From: WHSW01 sp963767285
Lineage (GTDB): Bacteria > Actinomycetota > Thermoleophilia > Solirubrobacterales > 70-9
NCBI GenBank assembly: GCA_963767285.1
Contig: CAVYDJ010000003.1
Location: 124,001 to 188,000 of the forward strand
DNA: 64,000 bases
Reading direction: 5' to 3'
Made by a program: the position numbers and the translations under genes. Of the stretch, positions 56,452-64,000 are shown in pieces. The notes below the pieces were generated by a model. That model worked only from the letters and a program-made list of their open reading frames with translations, was not told the DNA's origin and did not search any database. The stretch's first letter is position 1, and the number at the start of each line of letters is the position of its first letter.

Positions 56452-56679
56452 ATGAGTCCTGTTCAAATCATCGAAGGCGCGAAGAAGCTCGATCCCGTAG
56501 GCGAGCGCCGGGTCGCCGAGCGCCGCTTCTCGGCACTGGCCGCCGCGGTTCGCGAGCACGAGGCCAACGTACGCAGACGGGAGTTCCAGCTCCGTCCGCA
56601 GGATCAGGCGCTGTATCGGCGCCTGCGGCAGATCTGCGGGATCAACGAGGAACTGCTGCGCGAGCGCGAGACCGCCTAG
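56452..56679 (+). CDS. Small conserved-looking helical protein (75 aa)
   Basis: MSPVQIIEGAKKLDPVGERR, then a helical, Arg/Glu-rich stretch (VRRREFQLRPQDQALYRRLR) and QICGINEELLRERETA. It has one cysteine, no membrane segment and no known family. An optimal SD (AGGAGG) lies upstream of ATG 56452, and a 116-base leader carries an inverted repeat and a possible -10. Expression signals are unusually good for a small orphan. It overlaps the convergent metal-regulator stop by 4 bases. Confidence 0.7.
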   Translation: MSPVQIIEGAKKLDPVGERRVAERRFSALAAAVREHEANVRRREFQLRPQDQALYRRLRQICGINEELLRERETA

Positions 56680-57386
56680 CGGCCGTAGCGGTCGCTGGAC
56701 AGCACCAGCGCCTCGGGCAGCGGGGCCCGGGGCGCGGGTGCCGGCTCGGCGCGGACCGAGACCGTCTCGGCGACGCTGCGCGACACCGTGTGGCGGCCGT
56801 CATCCGACTTGACGACCACCTCGTCGTCGCCGGAGGTCTCGAGCGTGCCGTCGAGGCCGGGGTGCAGCCCGGCGTCCTTGAGGTAGTGGAGCAGCTCCTC
56901 GGCCTCGTTCTCGAACCGCAGCACGGTCACCGCGGCGCCGGGCTCGACGTCGGCGAGCAGCACACCCGGCTCGCGGCCGCCGACGATCGGGTGCCCGTGG
57001 GGGCACGTGGTCGCGTCGCCGATCGCGGCCAGCATCCGCTCCTCGAGGACCGGGGACATCGCGTGCTCGAGCCGCTCGGCCTCCTCGTGCACCTCGTCCC
57101 AGGGAACGCCTAGGACATCGGTCAGGAAACGCTCGATCAGCCGGTGGCGGCGGACGATCGCCTCGGCATGGTCGCGGCCGTCGGCGGTGAAGCTGATCGC
57201 CTTGTCCGCGCCGCGGCTGACGTAGCCGTCGCGCTCCAGCCGGCCGATCATCTCGTGCACGGTGGGCGGCGAGAGCTGCATGGCCCGGGCGATGTTGGCG
57301 CCGGTCATCGGCAGCTGCGCCTCCTCGAGCCAGAAGATGATCTGGAGGTACTCCTCCTCGGCGTCGGTGGCGTGGTCGGCGGCCAT
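56676..57386 (-). CDS. DtxR/MntR-family metal-dependent transcriptional regulator
   Basis: A 236-aa regulator of iron or manganese homeostasis. Residues 5-65 are the winged helix (EEEYLQIIFWLEEAQLPMTG, SPPTVHEMIGRLERDGYVSR). Residues 66-145 are the dimerisation and metal-binding domain (HRLIERFLTDVLGVPWDEVH, EAERLEHAMSP, CPHGHPIVGG), with His/Glu/Cys ligands typical of the family. A C-terminal FeoA/SH3-like domain follows (VLLADVEPGAAVTVLRFENE). The ATG 57386 is divergent from the aldehyde dehydrogenase. Target genes are not visible here, except possibly the inverted repeat at 56338. Confidence 0.9.
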   Translation of the reverse strand: MAADHATDAEEEYLQIIFWLEEAQLPMTGANIARAMQLSPPTVHEMIGRLERDGYVSRGADKAISFTADGRDHAEAIVRRHRLIERFLTDVLGVPWDEVHEEAERLEHAMSPVLEERMLAAIGDATTCPHGHPIVGGREPGVLLADVEPGAAVTVLRFENEAEELLHYLKDAGLHPGLDGTLETSGDDEVVVKSDDGRHTVSRSVAETVSVRAEPAPAPRAPLPEALVLSSDRYGR

Positions 57387-57472
57387 CGCGACCGATGTTA
57401 GCCCCCGCTGAGCACGGCGCGACTAGCGCAGGGGTATGGTCAGCGGACGCCGATCGAGCAAGGAGCAGACGC

Positions 57473-58927
57473 ATGTCGACCATCGAGCAAGCCCCCACAT
57501 CCGATGCCGCCGCGATCGAGGAGCTGGACGAGATCGTCACCCGCCAGCGGGCCGCCTTCCTGGCCGATCCGTTCCCGTCGCTTGACGAGCGCCGGGCGTT
57601 GCTGGGCGCGCTGGCCGGGATGGTGATGGGCCACAGGACCGAGATCGAGGAAGCGATGAGCTCCGACTTCGCCGTCCACCCGGCGCTCGCCACCGATCTG
57701 GTCGAGGTGCTCGGCGTGGCGGGACGGGCGGCGTATGCGGCGGAGCAGCTCGAGGCGTGGATGGCACCCGAGCCCCGCTATTCGGATCCCGCGCTGTTCG
57801 GTAGCGGCCGCGCCTTCGTGCAGCCGCAGCCAAAGGGCGTGGTCGGCAACATCAGTCCCTGGAACTTCCCGTTCGACCTCTCCGTTGGCCCGCTGATCGA
57901 GATGCTGGCCGCCGGCAACCGGGTCGTCCTGAAGCCCTCCGAGCACGCCCCGGCCTGCTCGGAGCTGCTGCGCGAGATGATCCGCTCGACATTCGACCGC
58001 GACCGCGTCGACGTCGCGGTCGGGGGCCTCGAGCTGGCGAAGGCCTTCACCCGGGTGCGCTGGGACCACCTGCTCTACACCGGGAGCCCCGAGGTCGGCC
58101 GCCAGATCGCGATGGCCGCCGCGGAGCAGCTCGTGCCGGTGACGCTCGAGCTCGGAGGCAAGTGCCCGGCGATCCTGACCAAGGACTCGATCGACGCCGA
58201 GTCGGTGAAGCAGGTCCTGGGAACCAAGGCGCTCAAGAACGGGCAGATGTGCATCTCCGTCGACTACTGCCTGGTGCCGCGCGAGCGGATGGAGGAGTTC
58301 GCCAACCTCGCTGCCGAGCACGCGCGCGAGAGCATGCCGGGCTTCACCTCGTCACCGGACAACACCGGGATGATCAACGACGGCCACCTGGAGCGGATCG
58401 AAGGGCTGATCGAGGACGCCCGATCGGCGGGCTGCGACGTGCGGCCGCTCGAGACCGGCGACGAGGCCGACCCGGAGACGCGCCAGCTGCCGATGTCGCT
58501 CGTCATCGACCCGCCCGACGACGTCGCCCTCATGCAGGAGGAGATCTTCGGCCCGATCCTCCCCGTCAGGCCATACGACGACATCGACGAGGCGATCGGC
58601 CAGGTGAACGCGGGCGAGCGCCCGCTGGCCGTCTACGTGTTCTCCAAGGACGAGCAGGTCGCCGACGACGTGCTGAGGCGGACCACCTCCGGGGGCGCCT
58701 GCGTGAACGCGGCGGCGGTGCACGGCGCGCTGCCGTCACTGCCATTCGGGGGCATCGGCCAGAGCGGCACAGGGCGCCATCACGGAATCGAGGGGTTCCG
58801 GGAGTTCTCCAACCTGCGCGCGGTTTTCGTGCGCGGTGAAGGCGACCTGATCGAGGCGTTCGCTCCCCCGTACGGCCCGACCGCGGAAGCAGTGGTCGGC
58901 GCGGCGTTCGAGCAGGCGGGCCAGTAG
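57473..58927 (+). CDS. Coniferyl aldehyde dehydrogenase-like NAD(P)-dependent aldehyde dehydrogenase
   Basis: A 484-aa aldehyde dehydrogenase. It shows RQRAAFLADPFPSLDERRAL, PKGVVGNISPWNFPFDLSVG, NRVVLKPSEHAPACSELLRE, LLYTGSPEVGRQIAMAAA, TLELGGKCPAIL (catalytic Glu), the catalytic Cys in NGQMCISVDYCLVP, and EEIFGPILPVRPYDD. The two-residue shift in CISVDYC and the N-terminal RR pattern match coniferyl aldehyde dehydrogenase-type enzymes acting on aromatic or long-chain aldehydes. ATG 57473 has SD AAGGAG. Substrate not proven. Confidence 0.88.
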   Translation: MSTIEQAPTSDAAAIEELDEIVTRQRAAFLADPFPSLDERRALLGALAGMVMGHRTEIEEAMSSDFAVHPALATDLVEVLGVAGRAAYAAEQLEAWMAPEPRYSDPALFGSGRAFVQPQPKGVVGNISPWNFPFDLSVGPLIEMLAAGNRVVLKPSEHAPACSELLREMIRSTFDRDRVDVAVGGLELAKAFTRVRWDHLLYTGSPEVGRQIAMAAAEQLVPVTLELGGKCPAILTKDSIDAESVKQVLGTKALKNGQMCISVDYCLVPRERMEEFANLAAEHARESMPGFTSSPDNTGMINDGHLERIEGLIEDARSAGCDVRPLETGDEADPETRQLPMSLVIDPPDDVALMQEEIFGPILPVRPYDDIDEAIGQVNAGERPLAVYVFSKDEQVADDVLRRTTSGGACVNAAAVHGALPSLPFGGIGQSGTGRHHGIEGFREFSNLRAVFVRGEGDLIEAFAPPYGPTAEAVVGAAFEQAGQ

Positions 58928-58945
58928 CCGCCGTTTCGGCGCCCG

Positions 58946-59758
58946 CTACCGCGTCGCAAGCGTCGAGATCACGGCCTCGTAGAAGCCCTCGCCCATCGCG
59001 CCCTCGGTGACCGTCGCGTTCGGGAACCGCGACAGGGCTTCCCGCATGGCCGGGTCTCGCTCGGGCCCGTTGGCGACGGCGAAGAACCGCCCGACCGATG
59101 CGGCCGATTCGAGGTCCTCGATCGAGTCGCCGATCGCGATGCAGTCCTCCGGCGCATAGCCGCGGGCCTGCATGTGGAAGGCGACCCCATTCGCCTTGCT
59201 CGCACCGCCGGGGACCAGGTGGTAGGCGTGAGCGATCTCGACCCCCTCGACCGGGCGGGCGATCGTGCCGTTGTCGAGGAAACGCAGATCGGCGTGGCCG
59301 TGCTCGCGCAGCAGCGCGTTGGCCTCGCCGACGTCGACGCCGCCGCGGAACAGGTGGGAGAAGACGCGCTCGTGATGCCACGGCGCGTGCCACTCGAGCA
59401 GCGGCGCGAAGCGCTCGAACAGCAGGTCGACGATTCCGTCATCGAGCATCCGCTGGGCCGGCGTGCGGCCGTCCTCGCCGGGGACCCAATCGCCGGTGAG
59501 GTAGCTCTGCTCGTCATCGATCATCACCGCGCAGCCCGCCTCGTAGATGTAGGACGTCTGGCCGATCAGGCGCGCGTCCGAGCGGACCGTCGACTCGCGC
59601 CGCCCGGACATGATCACGACCTCCACCCCGGCCCGGTCGCAGGCCTGCAGGGCCTTCGCCTGGGTGATCGAGAACTCGCCCTCGGGCCCGCGGAACAAGG
59701 AGCCGCGCGGTCCGAGCAGGGTTCCGTCGAGGTCGGTGTAGACGCAGCTGAGGGCCAT
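58946..59758 (-). CDS. HAD superfamily (Cof/MPGP-like) sugar phosphatase
   Basis: A 270-aa HAD IIB-type phosphatase. It shows CVYTDLDGTLLGPRGSLF (DxDGT nucleophile motif), EVVIMSGRRESTVRSDARLI (motif II), SYIYEAGCAVMIDDEQSYLT, and YAPEDCIAIGDSIEDLESAA (motif IV, GDSxxD). Mannosyl-3-phosphoglycerate or trehalose-phosphate phosphatases have this layout; the substrate is unknown. Start ATG 59758 shares bases with the divergent ATG 59757 of the opposite strand, so the folP-like gene more likely starts at GTG 59781. Confidence 0.85.
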   Translation of the reverse strand: MALSCVYTDLDGTLLGPRGSLFRGPEGEFSITQAKALQACDRAGVEVVIMSGRRESTVRSDARLIGQTSYIYEAGCAVMIDDEQSYLTGDWVPGEDGRTPAQRMLDDGIVDLLFERFAPLLEWHAPWHHERVFSHLFRGGVDVGEANALLREHGHADLRFLDNGTIARPVEGVEIAHAYHLVPGGASKANGVAFHMQARGYAPEDCIAIGDSIEDLESAASVGRFFAVANGPERDPAMREALSRFPNATVTEGAMGEGFYEAVISTLATR

Positions 59759-59767
59759 GAAGGCGAC

Positions 59768-59773
59768 TAACTT
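59768..59773 (+). promoter_or_regulatory. Putative -10 (TAACTT) for the folP-like gene, leaderless type
   Basis: TAACTT ends 7 bases before GTG 59781. It supports the GTG as start over ATG 59757, which lies upstream of this box. Confidence 0.45.
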
Positions 59774-59780
59774 AGACCGG

Positions 59781-60629
59781 GTGACCGTCTGGCGACTCTC
59801 CGACCGTACGCTCGAGTTCGGGCCGCCCGTCGCGGCCGGGATCGTCAACGTCACCGACGACTCCTTCTTCTCGGGCGCGCGAAGCGGCACGCCCGATCAG
59901 GCGGTCGCCGACGGCCTGGCGCTGGCCGAGGCCGGCTTCGAGCTGCTCGACGTCGGCGCGGTTGCCGCCCGGAGCGGACCAGCGGTCGAGGTCGACGATG
60001 AGGCCGCGAAGCTGGTGCCGGCGATCGAGCGCCTCGCCGCCGAGGCGGGGGTGCCGGTGCTCGCCGATACGTTCTCGCCCGATGTGGCCGGGCGCGTCCT
60101 CGACGCGGGGGCGGCGGGAATCAACGACATCGGGGGCGGCGCGCCGGAGATGCTCGAGCTGGTCGCGGAGCGTGGCTGTGGCTACGTGCTGATGCACATC
60201 GAAGGACCGCCGCGGGTCGACCGCAAGGCGCCCGCCTACGGCGACGTCGTCGCCCATGTGACCGATTGGTTCGCACGGCGGATCGAGCGCGCCGCCGAGC
60301 TCGGTGTGGCCGCCGAGCAGATCGCGCTCGATCCCGGCTTCGACTTCGACCTCACGACGGATGACGACCTCGAGCTTCTGCGCCGGCTCGGCGAGCTGCG
60401 CGAGCTCGGCCGCCCCCTGTTCGTCGCCCTCTCGCGCAAGGACTTCCTCGGCGCGGTGGCCGCCGGGTCCTGGGAGGCGCGGCTGCCCGCCGAGGAACGC
60501 GGCCCCGCGACGGCCGCCGCGACGGCGTTCGCCGTCGCCCAGGGAGCCGAGATCCTCCGTCTGCACGATGTCGAGGCGCTCGACGCGATGCGGACCGCGG
60601 CCGCGATCACGGGCGTAGGCGCCGCATGA
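59781..60629 (+). CDS. Dihydropteroate synthase-like protein
   Basis: TIM-barrel pterin-binding protein of the DHPS family, 282 aa from GTG 59781. Canonical blocks are recognisable but diverged: AAGIVNVTDDSFFSGAR (usual NVTPDSF), GFELLDVGAVAARSGPAVEV (the usual GGESTRPG loop is replaced), AGINDIGGG, LMHIEGPP, IALDPGFDFDLTTDD (usual DPGIGFGK), ALSRKDFLGAV and ILRLHDVEALDAMR. Loss of the STRP loop, which binds p-aminobenzoate, makes true folate activity uncertain. No folB/folK neighbour is present. It overlaps the helicase start by 4 bases. Confidence 0.75.
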   Translation: MTVWRLSDRTLEFGPPVAAGIVNVTDDSFFSGARSGTPDQAVADGLALAEAGFELLDVGAVAARSGPAVEVDDEAAKLVPAIERLAAEAGVPVLADTFSPDVAGRVLDAGAAGINDIGGGAPEMLELVAERGCGYVLMHIEGPPRVDRKAPAYGDVVAHVTDWFARRIERAAELGVAAEQIALDPGFDFDLTTDDDLELLRRLGELRELGRPLFVALSRKDFLGAVAAGSWEARLPAEERGPATAAATAFAVAQGAEILRLHDVEALDAMRTAAAITGVGAA

Positions 60630-62986
60630 CCGAGTTGCTCGACGCGCCGCCGCTCGCCTGGGAGCGCCTGCTCGAGGCCGGGGAGACGGATGACCGCCTG
60701 GTCGCGACCAGCGTCGACGAGCCGCGGGCGGCTCGCGCGGTGCCCGTCCCGCCGGAGCTGACCCCGGCGCTGAAGGCCGCTCTCTCGCGAACGGGCATCA
60801 CCGAGCTCTACTCCCACCAGGTCGAGGCCCTGGAGGCCGCGCGCCGAGGCGACGCGATCGTGACCAGCGGCACGGCCTCGGGCAAGTCGCTGTCGTTCAA
60901 CCTTCCGGTCCTCGATGCGATCGCCGCCGATCCGAAGACCCGCGCCCTCTACATCTACCCGACCAAGGCGCTCGCCCAGGACCAGGCGCGAAAGCTGCAC
61001 CAGCTCGGCCTGAGCGAGCTCAGCCTCGCGATCTACGACGGCGACACGCCGCGCGAGGATCGGCCGGCGATCCGCCGCCGCGCGAACCTGGTGCTCACCA
61101 ATCCGGACATGCTCAACATGGCGATGCTCTCGCACCACAAGGGCTGGGGCGACTTCTTCGCCAACCTCGGCTTCGTCGTCGTCGACGAGGCCCACACCTA
61201 CCGCGGCGTCTTCGGGTCGCACGTCGCCAACGTGCTGCGGCGGCTGCGCCGGGTCTCGCGCGTGTACGGCTCCGACCCGCGTTTCGTGATGGCCTCGGCG
61301 ACGATCGCCAACCCGGTCGAGCTCGCGTGCGCGCTGACCGGCGGCGAGTTCGAGCTCGTCGACTCCGACGGCGCCCCGAGCGCCCGGCGGCGGATCGCGA
61401 TCTGGAACCCGCCGGTGATCGACGAGAAGATCATGCGCCGCCGCTCGGTGCTCTCCGAGGCCGCGGAGCTGCTCGCCGACCTGGTCGTCAACGGCTCGCG
61501 GACGATCTGCTTCCTGCGCAGCCGGCGAGGGATCGAGCTGATCCTGCGGTTCACGCGGATGCGGCTCGAGCAGCTCGGCGAGCCCGCTCTGGCGGCGCGG
61601 ATCGCGCCCTACCGGGCCGGCTACACACCGCAGCAGCGCCGCGAGATCGAGGCCAACCTCGCCGGCGGCGAGCTGCTCGGTGTCGTCGCCACCGACGCGC
61701 TCGAGCTCGGGATCGACATCGGGGAGCTCGACGCGGCGATCTGCGTCACCTTCCCCGGCACCGTCGCGAGCCTCAAACAGATGTGGGGGCGGGCGGGGCG
61801 CCGCCGAGAGGGGATCGCCCTTTACGTCGCCGGCGAGGACGCGCTCGACCAGTTCTTCTGCCGCCACCCCGAGGAGTTCCTCGCCCGGCCGGTCGAGGCG
61901 GCGATCCTCGACCACGCCAACGAGCGGATCCAGACCGCGCACCTGCTCGCCGCCGCCTACGAGGCACCCCTCGGCGGCACCGCCGCGCAGCCGGGAGGCG
62001 CCGACGACGAGATCCTCGGTGATCGCTGGCGCGAGCGCGCCGACGCATTGGTCGGCGCCGGCCAGCTGCGCCGGGGGCGCGATGGCCGCTACCTGCCCCG
62101 CGGCCCTGGCTTTCCCGCGGGCGAGATCTCACTGCGCTCGGCTTCGCTCGATTCGATCGCGGTCGTCGACCGAGCCTCCGGGGAGCTGATCGGCCAGGTC
62201 GAGGCCGAGCGCGCCTTCTCGACCATCCACCCCGGCGCCGTGTACCTGCATCTCGGCCGGTCCTACGAGGTCGCCGAGCTCGACATCGACGGCAGGCGGG
62301 CGATCGTCGACGCCTTCGATGGCGATTGGTACACGCAGCCGAAGAAGGAGACGATGGTCTTCATCGAGGCCGTGGGGGCGCAGCGCGGGATCGGCCCGCC
62401 CGGCGGCGGCTCGGTCGAGCTGCACTTCGGCGAGGTCTCGGTCACCGAGCAGGTGATCGCCTACCAGCGCAAGAGCCTGACCGACCACGGCGTAATCGAC
62501 CTGATCGCGCTCGACCTGCCGGAGCAGAACTTCCCGACCCAGGCGCTCTGGTACGTGCTCGCCGACGAGCTGGCCGGGCCCGGCGCGTTCGATGGCGCCG
62601 ACGAGCAGCTCGGCGCCCTGCACGCATCCGAGCACAGCCAGATCGCCGTCCTGCCGCTGCTGGCGATGTGCGACCGCTGGGACATCGGCGGGCTGTCGAC
62701 CAACATCCACTTCCAAACCGGCCTGCCGACGATCTTCATCTACGACGGGCATCCCGGCGGGGTGGGGATCTCCAGGCGCGGCTACGACGAGTTCGAGCGG
62801 CTGGTCGCCGACGCCGCCCGCCTGGTCGGCGAGTGCCCGTGCGAATCCGGCTGTCCGTCCTGCGTGCAGAGCCCGAAGTGCGGCAACCTCAACGAGCCGC
62901 TGCACAAGGCCGGCGCGCTCGAGCTGATGGACGCGATCATCAACCTGATCGCGGCGCAGCGCCGTCCCGCCGCCGGCCGCGGGTAA
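60626..62986 (+). CDS. MrfA/YprA-type DEAD-box helicase with C-terminal DUF1998
   Basis: A 786-aa superfamily 2 helicase. It shows TELYSHQVEALEAARRG, motif I SGTASGKSLSFNLPVL, YIYPTKALAQDQ, VVVDEAHTYRGVFG (DEAH), MASATIANP, LGVVATDALELGIDIGELDA, and QMWGRAGRRREG. The C-terminal DUF1998 domain holds the four-Cys cluster in CPCESGCPSCVQSPKCGNLN. In Bacillus, MrfA pairs with the nuclease MrfB to repair mitomycin-C damage; no mrfB is visible here. ATG 60626 overlaps the previous stop (ATGA). The region after it to 63156 has no gene. Confidence 0.92.
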   Translation: MTELLDAPPLAWERLLEAGETDDRLVATSVDEPRAARAVPVPPELTPALKAALSRTGITELYSHQVEALEAARRGDAIVTSGTASGKSLSFNLPVLDAIAADPKTRALYIYPTKALAQDQARKLHQLGLSELSLAIYDGDTPREDRPAIRRRANLVLTNPDMLNMAMLSHHKGWGDFFANLGFVVVDEAHTYRGVFGSHVANVLRRLRRVSRVYGSDPRFVMASATIANPVELACALTGGEFELVDSDGAPSARRRIAIWNPPVIDEKIMRRRSVLSEAAELLADLVVNGSRTICFLRSRRGIELILRFTRMRLEQLGEPALAARIAPYRAGYTPQQRREIEANLAGGELLGVVATDALELGIDIGELDAAICVTFPGTVASLKQMWGRAGRRREGIALYVAGEDALDQFFCRHPEEFLARPVEAAILDHANERIQTAHLLAAAYEAPLGGTAAQPGGADDEILGDRWRERADALVGAGQLRRGRDGRYLPRGPGFPAGEISLRSASLDSIAVVDRASGELIGQVEAERAFSTIHPGAVYLHLGRSYEVAELDIDGRRAIVDAFDGDWYTQPKKETMVFIEAVGAQRGIGPPGGGSVELHFGEVSVTEQVIAYQRKSLTDHGVIDLIALDLPEQNFPTQALWYVLADELAGPGAFDGADEQLGALHASEHSQIAVLPLLAMCDRWDIGGLSTNIHFQTGLPTIFIYDGHPGGVGISRRGYDEFERLVADAARLVGECPCESGCPSCVQSPKCGNLNEPLHKAGALELMDAIINLIAAQRRPAAGRG

Positions 62987-63094
62987 ACCCGCTGCCGGCG
63001 AACTCCGGCCCCCCGAACAGGGCTGCCCCCTACACGTCTTCCGGGCTCACCTGTGGGCCCACATCTTGGGCTTCGGCGACCCGGCCGTCGGTGT

Positions 63095-63100
63095 TAAGGT
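63095..63100 (+). promoter_or_regulatory. Putative -10 (TAAGGT) for the LVIVD-type gene
   Basis: TAAGGT occurs 56 bases before ATG 63157, the same hexamer as before parA. A leader of about 50 bases with a good SD would follow. I see nothing else of note in 62987-63094. Confidence 0.3.
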
Positions 63101-63156
63101 GCGGGAAATCGGGCCCGGGGGTGTCGAGAGCCCGGACGATTGGGGAGGTTGGGCAA

Positions 63157-64000
63157 ATGACGAGACGGTGGATGGCCTTGACGGCAGTCTGCGCAGTCGC
63201 CATGGCCGCCGCTTGCAGTCCGGCGCTGGCGCATGACCCCGCGGAGTTCGGGACGCCGCTGAGCGGCCCGTTCGGCGATGACTTCTGGTTCGTGGAGAAC
63301 TTCCAGACGGCCCAGAACCCGACCAACCCGGCCAACACCCACGTGACGAGCTCGGACATCGCCTTCTTTGGCGATCTCGCCTACGTCGGCGACTACGGCG
63401 GCTTCCGGATCTTCGACATTTCCAAGCCCGTGCCGCGGCTCGTCTCCGACACCCGCTGCTACGGGCCGCAGGCGGACCCTTCGATCTTCGACAGCGACGG
63501 CGACGACGAGGCGGACACGCTCGTGCTGTCGGTGGACAGCGTCCTCGCGGGCCCACACTGCGGTGACCCGCCGGTCGCGAAGGATTCCTCTACCGGGCGC
63601 TATCCCGACGGCGCCTGGGAGGGGCTGCGGATCTTCGACGTCACCGATCCGGCCGCGCCACACCAGATCGCGACGGTCTACCAGGACTGCGGCTCGCATA
63701 CGAACACGCTGCTGCCGGCGCCGGATGGCGAATCGATGTACGTGCTGAACTCGAGCTACCCGCTTGGCGAGGGCCCGACATGCGGGCCGCTCGGCGTCGA
63801 GCACGGTCGCGCGATCAACCACGGCGTCGTTCAGGTCGTCGAGGTGCCGTTTGACGAGCCGGCCTTGGCGAGCGAGCTGACCGAGCTGCCGATCGTCTAC
63901 CCGGGTGACCCCGACGGGGTCTATAAGCCCGTCACCGATCATGGCAACACCGCGCCGCTGGACAACTTCCTCGGCTGTCACGACCTGAGCTCCTTCCCCG
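63157..64000 (+). CDS. Secreted LVIVD-repeat-like protein, 3' truncated by window edge
   Basis: The frame is open from ATG 63157 to the window end, at least 281 aa. A signal peptide is present (MTRRWMALTAVCAVAMAAAC with SPALA cleavage), and the SD GGGGAGG lies 9 bases upstream. The mature part has an LVIVD-type propeller pattern: DIAFFGDLAYVGDYGGFRIF, DISKPVPRLV, LRIFDVTDPAAPHQIATVYQ, LPAPDGESMYVLNSS. A CGPQADP-like cysteine region may form disulfides. The function of such proteins is unknown; extracellular location is likely. Confidence 0.85.
   Translation, partial: MTRRWMALTAVCAVAMAAACSPALAHDPAEFGTPLSGPFGDDFWFVENFQTAQNPTNPANTHVTSSDIAFFGDLAYVGDYGGFRIFDISKPVPRLVSDTRCYGPQADPSIFDSDGDDEADTLVLSVDSVLAGPHCGDPPVAKDSSTGRYPDGAWEGLRIFDVTDPAAPHQIATVYQDCGSHTNTLLPAPDGESMYVLNSSYPLGEGPTCGPLGVEHGRAINHGVVQVVEVPFDEPALASELTELPIVYPGDPDGVYKPVTDHGNTAPLDNFLGCHDLSSFP

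Overview
The window is a GC-rich, gene-dense stretch of a bacterial chromosome. It uses many GTG and TTG starts, has frequent 4-base stop/start overlaps (ATGA, GTGA), and its two tRNAs lack an encoded CCA. The gene mix suggests a deep-branching actinobacterium, probably Thermoleophilia/Solirubrobacterales: an F420-type luciferase-like oxidoreductase, an Rv2671-like reductase, SnoaL-like proteins beginning MSEENVEL, a PepSY-like membrane glycosyltransferase, and a menaquinol:cytochrome c reductase built as in Firmicutes. This taxonomic call is inference. The order rnpA-yidD-yidC-khpB-rsmG-parA-parB at the left edge is the classic origin-proximal cluster, so oriC/dnaA should lie just left of the window.

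Layout: 1-4.2 kb, origin cluster and chromosome partition. 4.2-8.3 kb, pdxH, tRNA-Ile, a bifunctional-nuclease-domain protein, ddl and an aminotransferase. 8.4-17.4 kb, secreted and membrane proteins: an alpha/beta hydrolase, a phosphodiesterase-like protein, GtrA, a membrane glycosyltransferase, and an M1 metallopeptidase whose N-terminal domain is duplicated as a stand-alone secreted protein. 17.4-21.5 kb, YmdB-like phosphoesterase, ABC exporter and PAS-EAL phosphodiesterase. 21.6-29.6 kb, a long co-directional heme/respiration/menaquinone operon: hemB, fused siroheme-decarboxylase-like protein, hemL, a HepS-like protein, qcrABC, menG and a polyprenyl diphosphate synthase. 29.6-33.2 kb, zinc-ribbon protein, long Dcd, tatA, tatC and a TPR protein. 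33.2-37.7 kb, two repetitive exported proteins around tRNA-Lys and a SnoaL remnant. 37.8-44.5 kb, VOC, LLM, flavodoxin-like, tandem S51 peptidases and a UDP-sugar dehydrogenase. 44.5-51.8 kb, GH31, reductase, RpiB, GH15, sulfotransferase and HAD. 51.8-63 kb, sucCD, IMPase, aminotransferase, metal-dependent regulator, aldehyde dehydrogenase, DHPS-like protein and an MrfA-type helicase. 63.2 kb to the end, a partial secreted LVIVD-type protein.

The best biological story is the 21.6-29.6 kb operon. It combines tetrapyrrole precursor enzymes, the heme-bearing bc complex and menaquinone tail/ring enzymes, the three inputs of one respiratory chain. The otherwise unrecognised 207-aa gene in it looks like the non-catalytic subunit of a heteromeric polyprenyl diphosphate synthase. 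A second pattern is promoter architecture: at least ten start codons sit 7-9 bases after a TANNNT hexamer, which suggests widespread leaderless transcription.

No CRISPR array, insertion sequence, prophage or rRNA was seen. No gene-free stretch exceeds about 170 bases; the larger gaps (30022-30160, 40299-40462, 56336-56451, 62987-63156) hold promoters or inverted repeats described below. Start codons are my choices and are uncertain where stated.
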